Shown: positions 20,200 to 31,195, counted from the first letter of the stretch. The stretch is DNA of 64,000 nucleotides from Closterium sp. Naga37s-1 (GCA_947471745.1 CANJKZ010000955.1:741501-805500), one strand, 5' to 3'. Numbers and translations: made by a program. The notes: a model not told the origin generated them from the letters alone.

Positions 20200-21555
20200 A
20201 TGGCTTACCCCGCACCGGCACCACCTATGGCTGCGCCTGTGCAATTTTCGCCAGCCCCAACCGGCACGTGGACGACGGGATGCTGCGGCTGCTTCGAGGA
20301 CTGCGAAACCTGTAAGTTATTATCTACGGCCTGAAAATTACGAAGAGCAGTGCCTTGGAAAAATCCGTAGACGCTAAAGCGTATGAAGACATCAATTTGA
20401 TGCTACTACCAGAAGACCACCCTGCCAAAATTCCGCCGTGTGGGCCGCGGAAAATCTCGACGCTGCGCGCCTTATGTTCTCTCCCTGCGTGCCTCCCTGC
20501 TCTACATTTCTATAATTTCTCCTCCACTGATGCTTGCTCCTGCACGAATCCGAACCCTCTGGCCATGTTTATTTTATAACCACCGTTTTGCGTGCTGTGG
20601 TTTCCCCCCTGCGTGGTCTACGGCCCCTGCTCTGCATGATTTTACAGGCTGCTGCGCTTACTTTTGCCCCTGCGTGGTCTTCGGCCGAGTCGCCGAGATC
20701 GCGTCGGATGGTAACGTCGGTAAGTAGGCTTGAGGTGAACGGGAACGTGGGAAATTACGCCCCGGCTTCGCAAGCCGACATGCGATCATGGTGTCACGCT
20801 GGCAAAACAACAACATGCATCCTTGAGGCGAACGGGAACGTTCGATGATAGTATAATGCCAAAAAACTTGAAGCTGAAGGTTTCATCACCAAGAGTTTTC
20901 TTTCTCACCCGTCTTTCAGTATTTTCACAAACATTTGTTTTCCTCTTCCCCTGTGTTCAGCGATGGAGGAGGCTTGCGCCTTGTGGTATCTCATCCAATG
21001 TTGCCTCTTCGCTGGATGCGTGTATTCGTTCGGTGAGTGCTCCTTGCAACAGTCTGGTCGATGCGTTGTGAATTAAAAGCAAAGAAATGGCGCTGGTGAT
21101 AGTTTGTTCCTCGTTTCTAGCCCATTCGTATGCCGTCTCATCTCGTGCCAGCTCATCGTGTCATTTATGCCGTCGCCTATTTTCTCCACGTCCGTGCATT
21201 CATCCATCTATTCGTCCACCCGTTGGGCCTCCATCCGCCTTACCCAGGCTTCCGAACCAAGCTGAGGGCGAAGTACAACCTGCCTGGGGATTCGGTGAAC
21301 GACCTTTTCTTGCACTGGTGCTGCCAGTGCTGCGCCTACTCCCAAGAATACCGCGAGCTGAAGAACCGCGGATGGATTCCTGCGGATGGTGAGTTCATAA
21401 CTGTCGTCATTTTTTTTTCACTGCCTTATGTGTCCCTTGTTCATGGTTCAAAACCTTAACCTTGATCTCTTCTTGCACCAACAGGTTACAGAGCTAACAT
21501 CATGAGGTTTCAAGCAAGAAATGTACCACCTCAGGATCAGTTCATGAGGAAGTAG
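20200..21555 (+). CDS. PLAC8 (FW2.2/CNR-like) protein, five exons, copy 1
   Basis: Exons 20200-20311, 20648-20719, 20961-21032, 21248-21388 and 21485-21555; every intron is GT-AG and in phase 1. The product is 155 aa, in the usual size range of plant PLAC8 proteins. Residues 24-46 carry W-TTGCCGCFEDC and the CC-X4-CPC signature (Cys38, Cys39, Cys44, Cys46), then FGRVAEI. A hydrophobic stretch spans about 67-85. The C-terminal half has FRTKLRAKY and CCAYSQEYREL (residues 113-123), the family hallmark. PLAC8 proteins are plasma-membrane proteins linked in plants to cell-number control and to heavy-metal handling; which applies here cannot be told. It is the only non-transposon gene recognised, and its exons are identical to copy 2. 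No lesion is visible, so I take it as functional. Confidence 0.88.
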
Positions 21556-22320
21556 AGTTTTCCAGGAAGAGGCACTTCCCCAATTTGCTTTAGCTGCAAA
21601 CTGCCATGTAACAACTTTCAATAAGGTGTTTGTATGGAATGAGATGCATCCTTCAATAGGTGTTTCGTAAATAGCCTTCTGAAGGATAAGCAAAGAATGG
21701 ACAAGGCCAGTCTAACAAAAGTGTAGAGGTGGTTGTGCCTTGTGGTTGTGCAGAGGTGTGTAGAGTAGTTTCTTGAAGTTCATGTTCAAGCATCATCAGC
21801 GGTGTTCCTTATGCAGCGTATATCCTCGTGCGCGAATCTCTTGGTTCCCTGACCCAAAGGGCATCGTTGGCCTTAGGGCGCGTAACCATTTTGTCCCTGA
21901 CGGTTTGTTTGTTGGACAGTCCGTTCTAAATGGTGGTTACTATTGTCGTGCAAGTTCGCATAGTAGTTCGCACGTAACTCTATGACGTCAGCATCGCAAC
22001 ATTACCGTGTGGAACTTTTAACACAAAATGGTGGGAATCAAGCAAACGCACGGTTTCGGTTCATCAGAAACGAACTGATCAAATATGGCGACTTGTGGTT
22101 GGCGAACGAATAGACGCTGAGTTTGCGGGAACTGTCGAAACATTTTTTTTTTTTTATGGCTGCCAAAATGACCGTAGATTGTGTTTCAAATTTTGAATCC
22201 GAGCCGCCAAAGTAGCTGTACGAAACTCGTGAATGTCGCTTGATTTCGTAACATCTCTCAAGTTCGCGAGTATTCAAAACTTCGAAACAAATTCAACTCG
22301 ATGGTTTGAGTATTCGAGTT

Positions 22321-22380
22321 CTGTTTCGATAAACAGACGGTTCCATATCGGAAACGGAACCGTCCATTATCGAACGTTCG
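22321..22380. repeat. Cluster of three inverted repeats
   Basis: CTGTTT/AAACAG (22321-22336), GACGGTTCC/GGAACCGTC (22336-22344 with 22356-22364) and the palindrome CGAACGTTCG (22371-22380) lie within 60 bp. The copy at 46664-46723 is identical. Confidence 0.7.
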
Positions 22381-22515
22381 TTTCTGAACGTAACTTCAAG
22401 AAAAACCAAAATGGTTACGCGCCCTTATGCCACACGGCGTATTAACGTGCATGTCTCAGAGCCCAATCGAGCATGACTGAGCCACCACCACAACCACAAG
22501 GCGTCATACACACAC

Positions 22516-22520
22516 TACCA
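22516..22520. other. Empty target site of copia F
   Basis: TACCA occurs once here, within CACTACCAACCAC; in unit 2 the same TACCA is duplicated around copia F. This is the pre-insertion allele. Confidence 0.9.
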
Positions 22521-22835
22521 ACCACACAGCAAAGCCGAACCACCACCACCAGGGCTGGAGAAGCAAGGCCATTTGGCCTTAATGCCCTGAACATTCCGGG
22601 TTACGCTTGGAGCAGCTCGACCGTTTCAAGTGCTAGAATGGCATGGCACCCGTGACAGTCAGGGGCCTTGTTTGGGCCTTCCCCTGAATCCAAGTTTTGG
22701 TTTCTGTGTTGAGCACACCCCCCCACCCCCCATCCCACCACTACTCCCCCCACCCCTCCACGACTTTGCCTACGAACCCCTTCCCTCCTCACAATTTTTT
22801 TGCCTACGATGTAGAGGCTGTAAGAATGTTGAGCG

Positions 22836-23174
22836 TGCTAGAAAGGCATAGTGCCGTCGTAGCGGAAGCCTTGATTGTAGAAGAGAATAACAAGAGAACT
22901 TTGCAACTGAATGGATTGATTATGAAACCTCACAGCAGGGAATTTATGCTATCAGCTACCCTGCCCACACCTATCCATGCACACTAATAATTGTACCACC
23001 AATAATGGCAACTCCAATAAAGGAGTACCAATAATTTCACCCCCAAACCTCTAGACTTCAATAATTCTGGCCCTACAATAATTGTACAATTATTGTAGGA
23101 CCTGGAGTCTTATAAAGGAGACTACAGTAAAAATCTAACAGCATATATAGTTCCTCATGTTTCTATTTCCAACA
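22836..23174 (-). repeat. 3' LTR of G1 (339 bp)
   Basis: TGCTAGAAAGG to TTTCCAACA on the plus strand. It differs from the 5' LTR at two positions by eye. It contains a perfect 26-bp palindrome (23073-23098), several CAATAAT motifs and CTTATAAAG, a TATA-like site readable on both strands. The polypurine tract AAGGGGGAG abuts it in element orientation at 23175-23183. Confidence 0.93.
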
Positions 23175-24178
23175 CTCCCCCTTGCTGTAGATTTTACTAT
23201 AAATTTACTGGGGTTCATTTTTGTGGAGGGTAGGAGTACAAGGTGGTACCGTTGGTGACACAGGTAATTGCGGATGATTCCGGCGAGGATTGCGGAGCTG
23301 TTGAAGATGACAGCGTTGTTTGCGGAGCAGACCACGTTAGGGTTTCAAAGTTCCGTTGACACGTTGGAGAGTTGGGTCGATTGTCATGTAGCAGATTTCG
23401 TGCACGTTCCTCGTCAGGTGTACACTTGGTCCCGACTTTCGGATCTCAGGTGTTTCTTGTTACGTTGCTGTCACATTGGTGCTGCGCCCTGGTGCTCGTC
23501 TCTCCTTCCCACAGCTCTTGCGACCTCGTCGAGCAGGGGTCCTCCAATCTTGTCATTTGCTCGCTTTCAGATGTCCCTTTCGAAGCTGTTTCTCTAGCTA
23601 TGAGTGCTGCTGGCGAAATTATGGCGAAATCATAGCTTAGCTGCTAGCGCGCGACCTAGCAGCAGCCCGAAATGCTCCCCGATCCGCGTTAGCTGCTTCC
23701 ATTGCGCGTCAGCTGTTGTATGTCGCGATATCCGGCAGCATCAGCTGGTGCGCGTCACCAGCGCTCGTGATGTCACGGCTGGCGCTCGGTGACAATAACG
23801 CACGTGACGACCTGCAGCGCCGGATGCGCGTTTTCTGCGGCTGCGGCCAGATCCGTGACTGCTGCTTCTGTCGCGTTACTGCTTCCTCTGTCGCGCGGCT
23901 GCAGTAACCTTCTCGCTTGACGTCCTGCGCGCTGCAGCTCCTTGCGCGTGACTGCTGTTCACGGCGCTCTGCGACATCGATGCCCGTGGTGATCGGCAGC
24001 AGCGGTTGGCGCACGTCTGGAGCATCATGCGCGCTGCTGCATTATATCGCATGTGGCGGCTTCTACTGGTGCGCGCCCTCCCCTTGCCATTTCGGACGAC
24101 CTGGCGCTCCTGCAGCGCCTCGCGCATGACGCCATTGCCCACGACTGCAACGACGGCCGCACCTGTGGCGAGCTGCAG

Positions 24179-24232
24179 CACCTGTGGCGCACGGCAGCAC
24201 CTGTGACGCACGGCAGCACCTGTGACGCACGA
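24179..24232. repeat. 19-bp tandem repeat (GCAGCACCTGTGACGCACG)
   Basis: Nearly three copies of a 19-bp unit in the G1 3' segment. The period is not a multiple of three, which argues against coding use. Confidence 0.8.
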
Positions 24233-24413
24233 CTTTCTTCTTCCTGCCGAGGTGAGAATGCTTAGTGGAACCTGACTGTTTCACCCATATTACCCTGTTA
24301 CCCTGTGATGTTACCTTGTGCTGCTCCCCTTGACCCTGTGCTGCTCCATGTTGCCCTGTGCTGCTCCCCCTATACCAGGTGGCGTACGGGAGCAGCTGCA
24401 ACTGGTACACAAG

Positions 24414-24527
24414 CACCTGGCGGCTGCTCCTGCACCTGTCGGCTGCTCCTGCACCTGGCGGCTGCTCCTGCACCTGGCGGCTGCTCCTGCACCTGGCGGC
24501 TGCTCCTGCACCTGGCGGAAGCTGCAC
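24414..24527. repeat. 19-bp tandem repeat (CACCTGGCGGCTGCTCCTG)
   Basis: Five full units and one partial unit with starts at 24414, 24433, 24452, 24471, 24490 and 24509. It shares CACCTG and the 19-bp period with the neighbouring array. The equivalent in G2 is 56127-56240. Confidence 0.9.
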
Positions 24528-25641
24528 CAGCGGCGGTTGACGAGTGGCGGCCGCATCAGCAGCTTGTGCAGGCCAGCTTTCTCGTGCCGACCAGCAGCTT
24601 CAACTTCAACGGCGTGCAGCAGGGGTCGCACATCAGCAGCACTACCCGGCGCTCGGCAGCAGCATCAGCGTATTGCAGTAGCGACACACTCGCGGAAGTA
24701 GCGGCGGGTGAGCTGGAGACGACTAGCAGCAACTGGCTGCTGACCCATTCTTCTGCCGAGGTGAGGTGTTCCGTTTGAGCGAGCGTTGTGCTCTCCTCTC
24801 TGCCGCACCCAAGTCCTGACTTCTTGCACCGTCGTATCTTATGCACCCTTGTGAGTGAGGCTCCAGCTTTCTACCCTGCCTCATGCCATGGTGCCTTACA
24901 CCCCGTAAGCCTCGTCTTGTTCTGGATGCAGAGTCAGTCATGCCTGCTTTCACTTGTGATGCTATCCCCTTGTCACACCAGCGGGCGCACGGGAGCAGCT
25001 GTGGGCGACTGGCCATGGCGGCTGCAACATTTACTGCCCACCTGAAGCATCACTTGGCCGCTTGCAGCAACATCGGGCCTGCTGCAGCAGATGGCGGCAG
25101 AAGCACTCTGCACCAGCACTCTGCCTGCAGCTCCCCTTGACGCCCTTAACCAGAAGCTATGCGGCCTGCAGCAACTGTTGTGGCTCCAGCATGTCTTGGT
25201 ACGCTACTGCTGCTCCAGCACACGTCCATCACATGTAGCTTGCCTTTTATCTTCGATCAGCAGTAACAGTCGTTTATCCATTCATGACTGTGTAATCCTC
25301 CACTGACTCTTGCTGTCGTGTTTTACTCCCCCTGAAATCAGCAGGCATATGAAGTCTTCAGGAACGGCCGCTGCAGATGGCGAGTGGTTGTGACCAACCA
25401 GCAGCAGCGACTGTCCAGCAGAATATCTGATGGCTGCTGTTACTGATTGCAGTAGGTCTTCTCATGATTATATGCTGACTCCTGTGATGACGAAAATGAA
25501 AAGATGGTTGTGAGATGAAATCCTGATTTGTTGCACCCCAAGATACTCCACACCCCACTCCCCCTCTCACTCGTGTGTTAGTAGGCATGCACATGCGTGA
25601 GCACGCACACATCACCAAACACATGAGTGAGATGTGTGGAG

Positions 25642-28600
25642 TTACGTGATGCTGTGTTGTTCCGTTCCCTTTGAGAAGCCCGGACTTGAGAGTGCAGCTC
25701 CAGCAGCTTCAATGTGAGTACTGGGTGCAGACGGTGCGACATGTGGAGTTGGTTGGAGACCGCACAAGAGGCTGCAGGTGAGATGTTGTTTGGCTATGAG
25801 GGGCTTGGTGAGATAATCCGCAGCTTGCTGAGCTGTTGGGCAGTACTCCGGCCGTACAACTCCATCACGAACAGCCTTCCTCGTCCAATGGTAACGGATG
25901 TCCATGTGCTTGATGCGTTGACTCATCTGCTCTCCGGTTGCAAGCGCAATGGTGCTTTGGTTATCCACAAAGATGACGGTAGGGTCCTGCTGTCGAAAAC
26001 CGAGGTCTTCACACAAGCGGCGAAGGTATGTGGCTTCCCTTGCCCCTTCAAACAGCGCAATGTATTCTGCTTCAGCTGTTGATGTCGCAATGACTGTTTG
26101 TCGTTTAGTCCTCCAACTGACAGCAGCTCCTCCCAAGGTAAACACGTAGCCTCCAACTGAGTGACGCCCTTCTTCGTTCGCATAATCCGAGTCCGTGTAT
26201 TCGCAGAGCACCAAGTCTCCTCCTCCATAGACCAGCCCCATGTCTGCAGTGTTCTGTAAGTAGTTGAACACCCTGTGGATTCCAAGCACTGTTGTTGCTG
26301 TTGGTTTGCTTGCTTGCCTGGCCAGCACATGCGCCTCATAAGTTATGTCCGGCCGCCCTGCTGTTGAGATGTACAGCAATGTCCCAACTTGTTTCAGCAC
26401 CAATTGACCATTAATCTCGTCCGGTGGTTCTCCTTGTGGTCCAGGTTCCTTGGCGATCGGTGTCCGTACTCCGGAACGGCTGCCCTCCATCCCGAATGTC
26501 GCCAAAGCCTGTGAGATGTACTTTGTGAGTCCGAGTGCGATCAAGTCATTGTCCGCGGTGACGTTGAGCCCCAAAAATTGCGTCATGGTCTCGCTGACCG
26601 TTAAGGTAAAGTGCTGCTTCAAGTGTTGAATCACAACTTCAATGCCTTTTGCGTCATGAGACTGGATGAGAATGTCGTCAACGTAAGTGAGTAGCCACAC
26701 CGTGTCCTGTCCGTCTCTTTTCCAAATAAATAGAGAGGGGTCTGATTCGGATTGCACCATGTCCAGCTCCAACAAGACACCCCGTAAGTGTTGATGCCAC
26801 AAACGTGGTGCTTGTTTCAGTCCATACACACTTCTTTTGAGTTTCCAAACTTTGTCTCCGTCCCGCCTTGGTTCTGGTGGTCGTACGTATATATCCCGGT
26901 CGATTGGAGCGTACAGGAATGCGTTGGAGATGTCCAGTTGCACCACCTTCCGCTTTGTAGTAGATGCACCAGCGACGAACATGCGAGAGGTAGGTCCTTG
27001 GCTGACTGGTGCATACGTCCCATCGTATGTTCCCCATGTTTGTCCGCATCCCTTGACCACCCAGCGCGCTTTAAACCGGTTTGGCTGTCCGTGCTCATCT
27101 CGTTTCACCCTGAGAACGACTCCTTCCGCCAGCACCGTCGTTCCTTTTGGTACGTCCGCTCTGTCCACCACTTCGTATGCTTCCAGCTCATCGAATTTAG
27201 CCAATTCTGCATCCACCGCGGCTTGCCAAAGAGGTGCGTACGGGTCTGTTGTCATGTCCTTGAGCGTTTTGGGCTCCTTGTACGTCAAGTCCACCATGGG
27301 GATGCCGGTTGCTGCACATCCTAGCACGTGTTGTTGCACGTTGAACGCTTGTGCTGCCCGTTGTTTCCCAAACAGTACGTCCAGTCCTGTCATGCCGTCC
27401 GTCCCTTGTTCTTCTCTTCGAAGCACAGTCACCGTTGGGTTGAAATGAACCCGTCGTGGAGTTGCGTCATGAGCTGCCAGCTCGATTCCATCAGGTGGGT
27501 ACGCAAAGTCATAGAGATGACTTGCCTCATTCTCCATGTTGTTGCTTTCAGCAATTTCAGGAACAGAGACGCCTGCTAGAGGTAAGTCACTTGCTGTAGC
27601 CCCTTCTCCTGTTTCGGCTGCATCGTCAATGGGTGAGTCCTTTTGAGTTGTGTCAACTTCCTGTCCTCGTGTGGTTGTGGGCGATGTAGGCGATGGTGGG
27701 GATGCGGGAAAGGAGTCAAACCTGGAGCCAAAGCCTTCTCCGCCTGAAGTCCAGCCGTCAATGTGCGGTGAGACTTCTTCCAAGTAGTGTTGGCGTTCGA
27801 TTACTGATTCAGCGTCCGGTAACATGAGGTCATAAAAAAAGCGAGCGGAGCGTGTGTCAGTGTCAACGTCGCTTGCCAAGTCCCGCACGATCCATGCCTT
27901 TCGTGAGTTAGAGAGGCCGAGAAACATGCCTGTCCGACCTCTCTGCTCAAATTTTCCGAAGCTGCCTTGGGGAGGGAGATAGTAGCACAGGCAGCCAAAT
28001 GTCCTTGCCATCGAGACATCTGCCGCCTTTCCCGTCATCATGAAGTACGGTGAGTGTGCCGATGGGTTGCTGCTGCAGCTGATGCGGTTGTGTAGCCATG
28101 CTGCATATTCCAGCGCACAAGGCCAAAACTTGGAGGAAAGGCTGGCCCCAGTAGTCATTGCGCGCACTCGGTCCATGAGTGTACGGTTAACCCGTTCGGC
28201 GACTCCATTCTGTTGTGGCGTGTGTGGTAAGGAAGTTTGGTGATTGATGCCGTGAGAGCTCAGGTTATCCGTGAAAGCATTCGCGGTATACTCCCCCCCG
28301 TTGTCCGTGCGCAAGGCAGCCAGCGGCTTCGTGGGCAATTTGGTCTTCATCTCGCGATGCCATGCCGAGAAAACAGTTGCCATGTCGGACCGGCGAGCCA
28401 ACGGCGCCACCCACAGGTAGTTGGTGTAGTCATCCTTGAGCGTCAGCACGTAGCGAAGTGAAGGGTGAGCGTCACCCAAGTCCATGATATCGCTATGCAC
28501 GAGCTCCAAAGGTCGAGTTGTGCGCTTGTCTCCACCTGTGGGAAATGGGGTTTTGCTCATCTTCCCTCGAAGACATGAGTCACACGGGGGTTTGAGGGGA

Positions 28601-31086
28601 CTTGTCTTGTCGGATATGGAGAGTCCTTCAACATCTCCATTGCGAAATGTTGCGTCCATGGATGTGTATGATGGGTGACCCAAGCGTTTGTGGGCCATGC
28701 GGTATGTGATCGATGCATGAGCAGACTGCACATTCAGCCCTCCAAGACCAGGTTCATTCGATGCTTCATTCGGATGATCATGACCAGATTCATGGGCGGA
28801 TGTAAGTGCAGGCTCATATTGCATCATGAGCACACCATGCATGATCATCCCAATCCCAATGACCACATGCTCATCTCCAGCTGCCATAGTGATCTCAATG
28901 TTGCCATCATCACGTGTGCGAATCCGAGCTCCCTTTTTGTGCAGTTGGCAATAAGAGAGCAAGTTGGACTTCAATCCGGGGACATAGAGCACGTCGGTGA
29001 AGCGTACGGTTGTTCCATCAGGTGCCGTTGCTCGAATTGTTCCCGCCATCGAGCTCAACAGGTGGCTCCCGTCAGCAAGCTCCACATACACAGGTTCATT
29101 CAGCTCCTTTACACCTTCAAACCAATCCTTTTCTGAAGTCATGTGTTGGCTGCATCCGCTGTCCAGAAACCACATCGACCCTCCGGCTGATGGTAACATT
29201 GCTTGTGACGATCGAACTGTTGCAACGCATGTAACGGTTCGTTTGTTGTCTCCCCCGGCTGCCCCTTGCTGTTTTGTCGCTTGATTGTCACGTTTCGGAC
29301 TTTCACTCCTTCGAGGCGAGGACGAACGGCTACTCCAGGTGCGCTGGTTTGTTCTCCCTCTGTTTTGTGGTTCCCAACCTGGTGGTGACCAACCCGGAGG
29401 CGCCTTGGGACACTTGTAGAACGAGTGGCCGGATTCCTTGCAGTACCAACACACAAGGTTAGACCGCCCTCCTTTTCCTTCGTTGCCTTTGAATTTGTCC
29501 CCAACCGGCGCATGCTGCCCTCCCGTTGACCTTGTCGCATTCTGGTTGCCCTTTGTCTCGGTCCTCTCCTTTGCTGGTGAAGTATCTCCACGTGCTTGAC
29601 CAGCCATGCGGGGAGGACGTTTGTCACGATTGGTCTTGCTAATGAGGTCTTGGTAACGTTGTTCCTGAATCATCATTCGCTGTAGTGTGTAGCTGTCCGA
29701 GATGTCGTGTAGCATTGCTGAATGCCTTAGCTCCTCCCAATGCGGCGGCAGCCCAGTAATCAGATTCAAGGTGAATGAATCTTCATCCACCATTTTTCCC
29801 GCCATTGCCAACTTGTCATGAATTGCAGTTGCTCGGTTGATGTATTCTTCCACTCTTTCTTGACTCCCCATCTTCAGGTTGTCCAATTGCCTTTGGAGAG
29901 ATGCCTTTGCCACCGAATCCTTTGCCTGGTAAGTCTCCATCAGGTACTCCCATGCTTCGAATGCCGGACTGTATGACTCTTGGAACACGTCCAGTTGCAG
30001 CTGAATCGTTGCGCTCACGCTATGTAGTAGTACCCAAAAAGCCAGCGTAGCCCGTTGTGAGTAATCTGGTTGCAGAACTTCCAGCCGTTCCATTGCATCT
30101 CGCATGTCTCCATTCGCCATTGTAACCGGGTATTGTAGTGTCACGAAAAACTCCCACAGATTTGTCACGCGCGCGTTCATGCGAAACCGAAGAGCCCACT
30201 CTCGGAAGTTAGTCCCGTCGAACGGGGTTGTTGTGAACGCTTTGTCTACTGCTGCTCCCACCATCTTGCGTGACAACCTGTCCTTGTCTTCTTCCGTGTA
30301 CTCTCGTGGAGACGGGTCGAAGAGCGTAGGCACGTTAGCTGGTCGAGGCAGTTGTACGGTGCGATGTGTGCCTTCACGTTCCACCACTTCCACTTGATCA
30401 CGTCGCATGACACCACTTGACTGCATCCCGTGCCCCATGCGCCCCATGCTCCCTGCAGGTACAGCTTCCATTTGAGACCGTGGCGCACGAGGAGGTATGA
30501 CGTTGTTGCCCAAAAGGTGAGATCTGCCCATCACGGGAACTCCAATGGGATGGGAGTTAGTACCAAGACGTCGTAGTGGGGGAGCACCAATAGTGTAGGA
30601 TTCGAATCCCACACCTTCCATGCCCACATGACTGGTTCGACCACTCCCTTCACCAATCTGTCCTCTCATGTTTCTTCCCATGCCGATCCCATCACCATGC
30701 TCCATCACATTCGTTCCACTCCCGTACGCATCATCCCTCCCCGTTGCTTCCCTTTGCATGGTTGATTGAGGTTCAGGGTGGGAGCTCCCCTCTCCTTGGA
30801 AGGATGCATCCCTCCCTTGGGATGACTCTCCTCCTTGGGGTAAGCTTCCCTCTCCTTCACCTTCAATCTCTGCATCCATATTTGAAGTATGGTTTTGGTT
30901 AGTACGCGGAGTGTTTGGGTTGCTGAAATCTCGAACTTGGGCTGGCATGTTGAACTTTGCTCTTAATGACGCTTGGAGTGTCGGTGGTGCCCTTGCAATC
31001 ATGTTCTCCAAGTGCTCATGTTGAGCCATGATGGCTTCTTCAAACGCCTCGTATCCAGCATCGACTTCATCGTCGAACCACGCCAT
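25642..31086 (-). CDS. Copia G1 gag-pol polyprotein, 1,814 aa
   Basis: A single uninterrupted frame from ATG 31086. Gag covers about residues 260-530 (FDGTNFREWALRFRM), with the zinc knuckle CWYCKESGHSFYKC at 546-559. Protease has LDSGCSQHM with Asp642. GAG-pre-integrase has KRLGHPSY and CDSCLRGKM. Integrase has Asp866, Asp928 and Glu964, a D,D(35)E triad with standard spacing. RT has YVDD at 1468-1471 and MTQFLGLNV. RNase H has YTDSDYA, STAEAEYIA and FVDNQSTIA, ending with ADYLTKPL. All catalytic residues are present. It differs from G2 at four residues by eye. With its intact ends, the element looks competent for transposition. Confidence 0.95.
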   Translation of the reverse strand: MAWFDDEVDAGYEAFEEAIMAQHEHLENMIARAPPTLQASLRAKFNMPAQVRDFSNPNTPRTNQNHTSNMDAEIEGEGEGSLPQGGESSQGRDASFQGEGSSHPEPQSTMQREATGRDDAYGSGTNVMEHGDGIGMGRNMRGQIGEGSGRTSHVGMEGVGFESYTIGAPPLRRLGTNSHPIGVPVMGRSHLLGNNVIPPRAPRSQMEAVPAGSMGRMGHGMQSSGVMRRDQVEVVEREGTHRTVQLPRPANVPTLFDPSPREYTEEDKDRLSRKMVGAAVDKAFTTTPFDGTNFREWALRFRMNARVTNLWEFFVTLQYPVTMANGDMRDAMERLEVLQPDYSQRATLAFWVLLHSVSATIQLQLDVFQESYSPAFEAWEYLMETYQAKDSVAKASLQRQLDNLKMGSQERVEEYINRATAIHDKLAMAGKMVDEDSFTLNLITGLPPHWEELRHSAMLHDISDSYTLQRMMIQEQRYQDLISKTNRDKRPPRMAGQARGDTSPAKERTETKGNQNATRSTGGQHAPVGDKFKGNEGKGGRSNLVCWYCKESGHSFYKCPKAPPGWSPPGWEPQNRGRTNQRTWSSRSSSPRRSESPKRDNQATKQQGAAGGDNKRTVTCVATVRSSQAMLPSAGGSMWFLDSGCSQHMTSEKDWFEGVKELNEPVYVELADGSHLLSSMAGTIRATAPDGTTVRFTDVLYVPGLKSNLLSYCQLHKKGARIRTRDDGNIEITMAAGDEHVVIGIGMIMHGVLMMQYEPALTSAHESGHDHPNEASNEPGLGGLNVQSAHASITYRMAHKRLGHPSYTSMDATFRNGDVEGLSISDKTSPLKPPCDSCLRGKMSKTPFPTGGDKRTTRPLELVHSDIMDLGDAHPSLRYVLTLKDDYTNYLWVAPLARRSDMATVFSAWHREMKTKLPTKPLAALRTDNGGEYTANAFTDNLSSHGINHQTSLPHTPQQNGVAERVNRTLMDRVRAMTTGASLSSKFWPCALEYAAWLHNRISCSSNPSAHSPYFMMTGKAADVSMARTFGCLCYYLPPQGSFGKFEQRGRTGMFLGLSNSRKAWIVRDLASDVDTDTRSARFFYDLMLPDAESVIERQHYLEEVSPHIDGWTSGGEGFGSRFDSFPASPPSPTSPTTTRGQEVDTTQKDSPIDDAAETGEGATASDLPLAGVSVPEIAESNNMENEASHLYDFAYPPDGIELAAHDATPRRVHFNPTVTVLRREEQGTDGMTGLDVLFGKQRAAQAFNVQQHVLGCAATGIPMVDLTYKEPKTLKDMTTDPYAPLWQAAVDAELAKFDELEAYEVVDRADVPKGTTVLAEGVVLRVKRDEHGQPNRFKARWVVKGCGQTWGTYDGTYAPVSQGPTSRMFVAGASTTKRKVVQLDISNAFLYAPIDRDIYVRPPEPRRDGDKVWKLKRSVYGLKQAPRLWHQHLRGVLLELDMVQSESDPSLFIWKRDGQDTVWLLTYVDDILIQSHDAKGIEVVIQHLKQHFTLTVSETMTQFLGLNVTADNDLIALGLTKYISQALATFGMEGSRSGVRTPIAKEPGPQGEPPDEINGQLVLKQVGTLLYISTAGRPDITYEAHVLARQASKPTATTVLGIHRVFNYLQNTADMGLVYGGGDLVLCEYTDSDYANEEGRHSVGGYVFTLGGAAVSWRTKRQTVIATSTAEAEYIALFEGAREATYLRRLCEDLGFRQQDPTVIFVDNQSTIALATGEQMSQRIKHMDIRYHWTRKAVRDGVVRPEYCPTAQQAADYLTKPLIAKQHLTCSLLCGLQPTPHVAPSAPSTHIEAAGAALSSPGFSKGTEQHSIT

Positions 31087-31195
31087 GCCTTCAATCCAAA
31101 TGTTGTCACTTGCTGTGCGAGTTTGCTAATATGTCAGTCCAATGTGAATGCTGATAAGGTTCTGACCAAATTTCGGCAGCATGCCCCCTAGAGTA

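Larger units (their letters stand above)
21556..22835. other. 3' flank of PLAC8 up to copia G1
   Basis: The first 250 bases contain the likely 3' untranslated region; this stretch aligns to the flank of the PLAC8 fragment at 31990-32235. The rest is AT-richer unique sequence with a T-run at about 22143-22156, clustered inverted repeats near 22321-22380, and no convincing gene. AAGGCCATTTGGCCTT at about 22566 is another short inverted repeat. The open frames here are short and unlike anything I know. Confidence 0.5.
23175..25641 (-). other. Long 3' segment of G1 beyond pol
   Basis: About 2.47 kb between the polyprotein stop and the 3' LTR, far longer than a usual copia 3' end. No long frame in the element sense. 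On the opposite strand it shows gene-like signals: splice-donor-like GCCGAG|GTGAG at 24251 and 24760, pyrimidine-rich stretches ending in CAG at 24378 and 24981, and after each of these an 18-nt near-repeat (GGCGTACGGGAGCAGCTG, one mismatch). This may be captured host sequence or an antisense unit. I can assign no protein family. Confidence 0.5.

Noticed and set aside
20105-21459. Separate single-exon genes at 20105-20377, 20440-20727, 20823-21071 and 21130-21459
   Set aside because: Each overlaps a PLAC8 exon and runs into intron sequence. GT-AG splicing joins the homologous parts into one protein.
24305-24778. 157-codon frame rich in Cys-Ser-Trp-Leu in the G1 tail
   Set aside because: It crosses a 19-bp tandem repeat whose period shifts frame each unit, so the open frame is not evidence of coding. 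The splice-like signals are reported separately.
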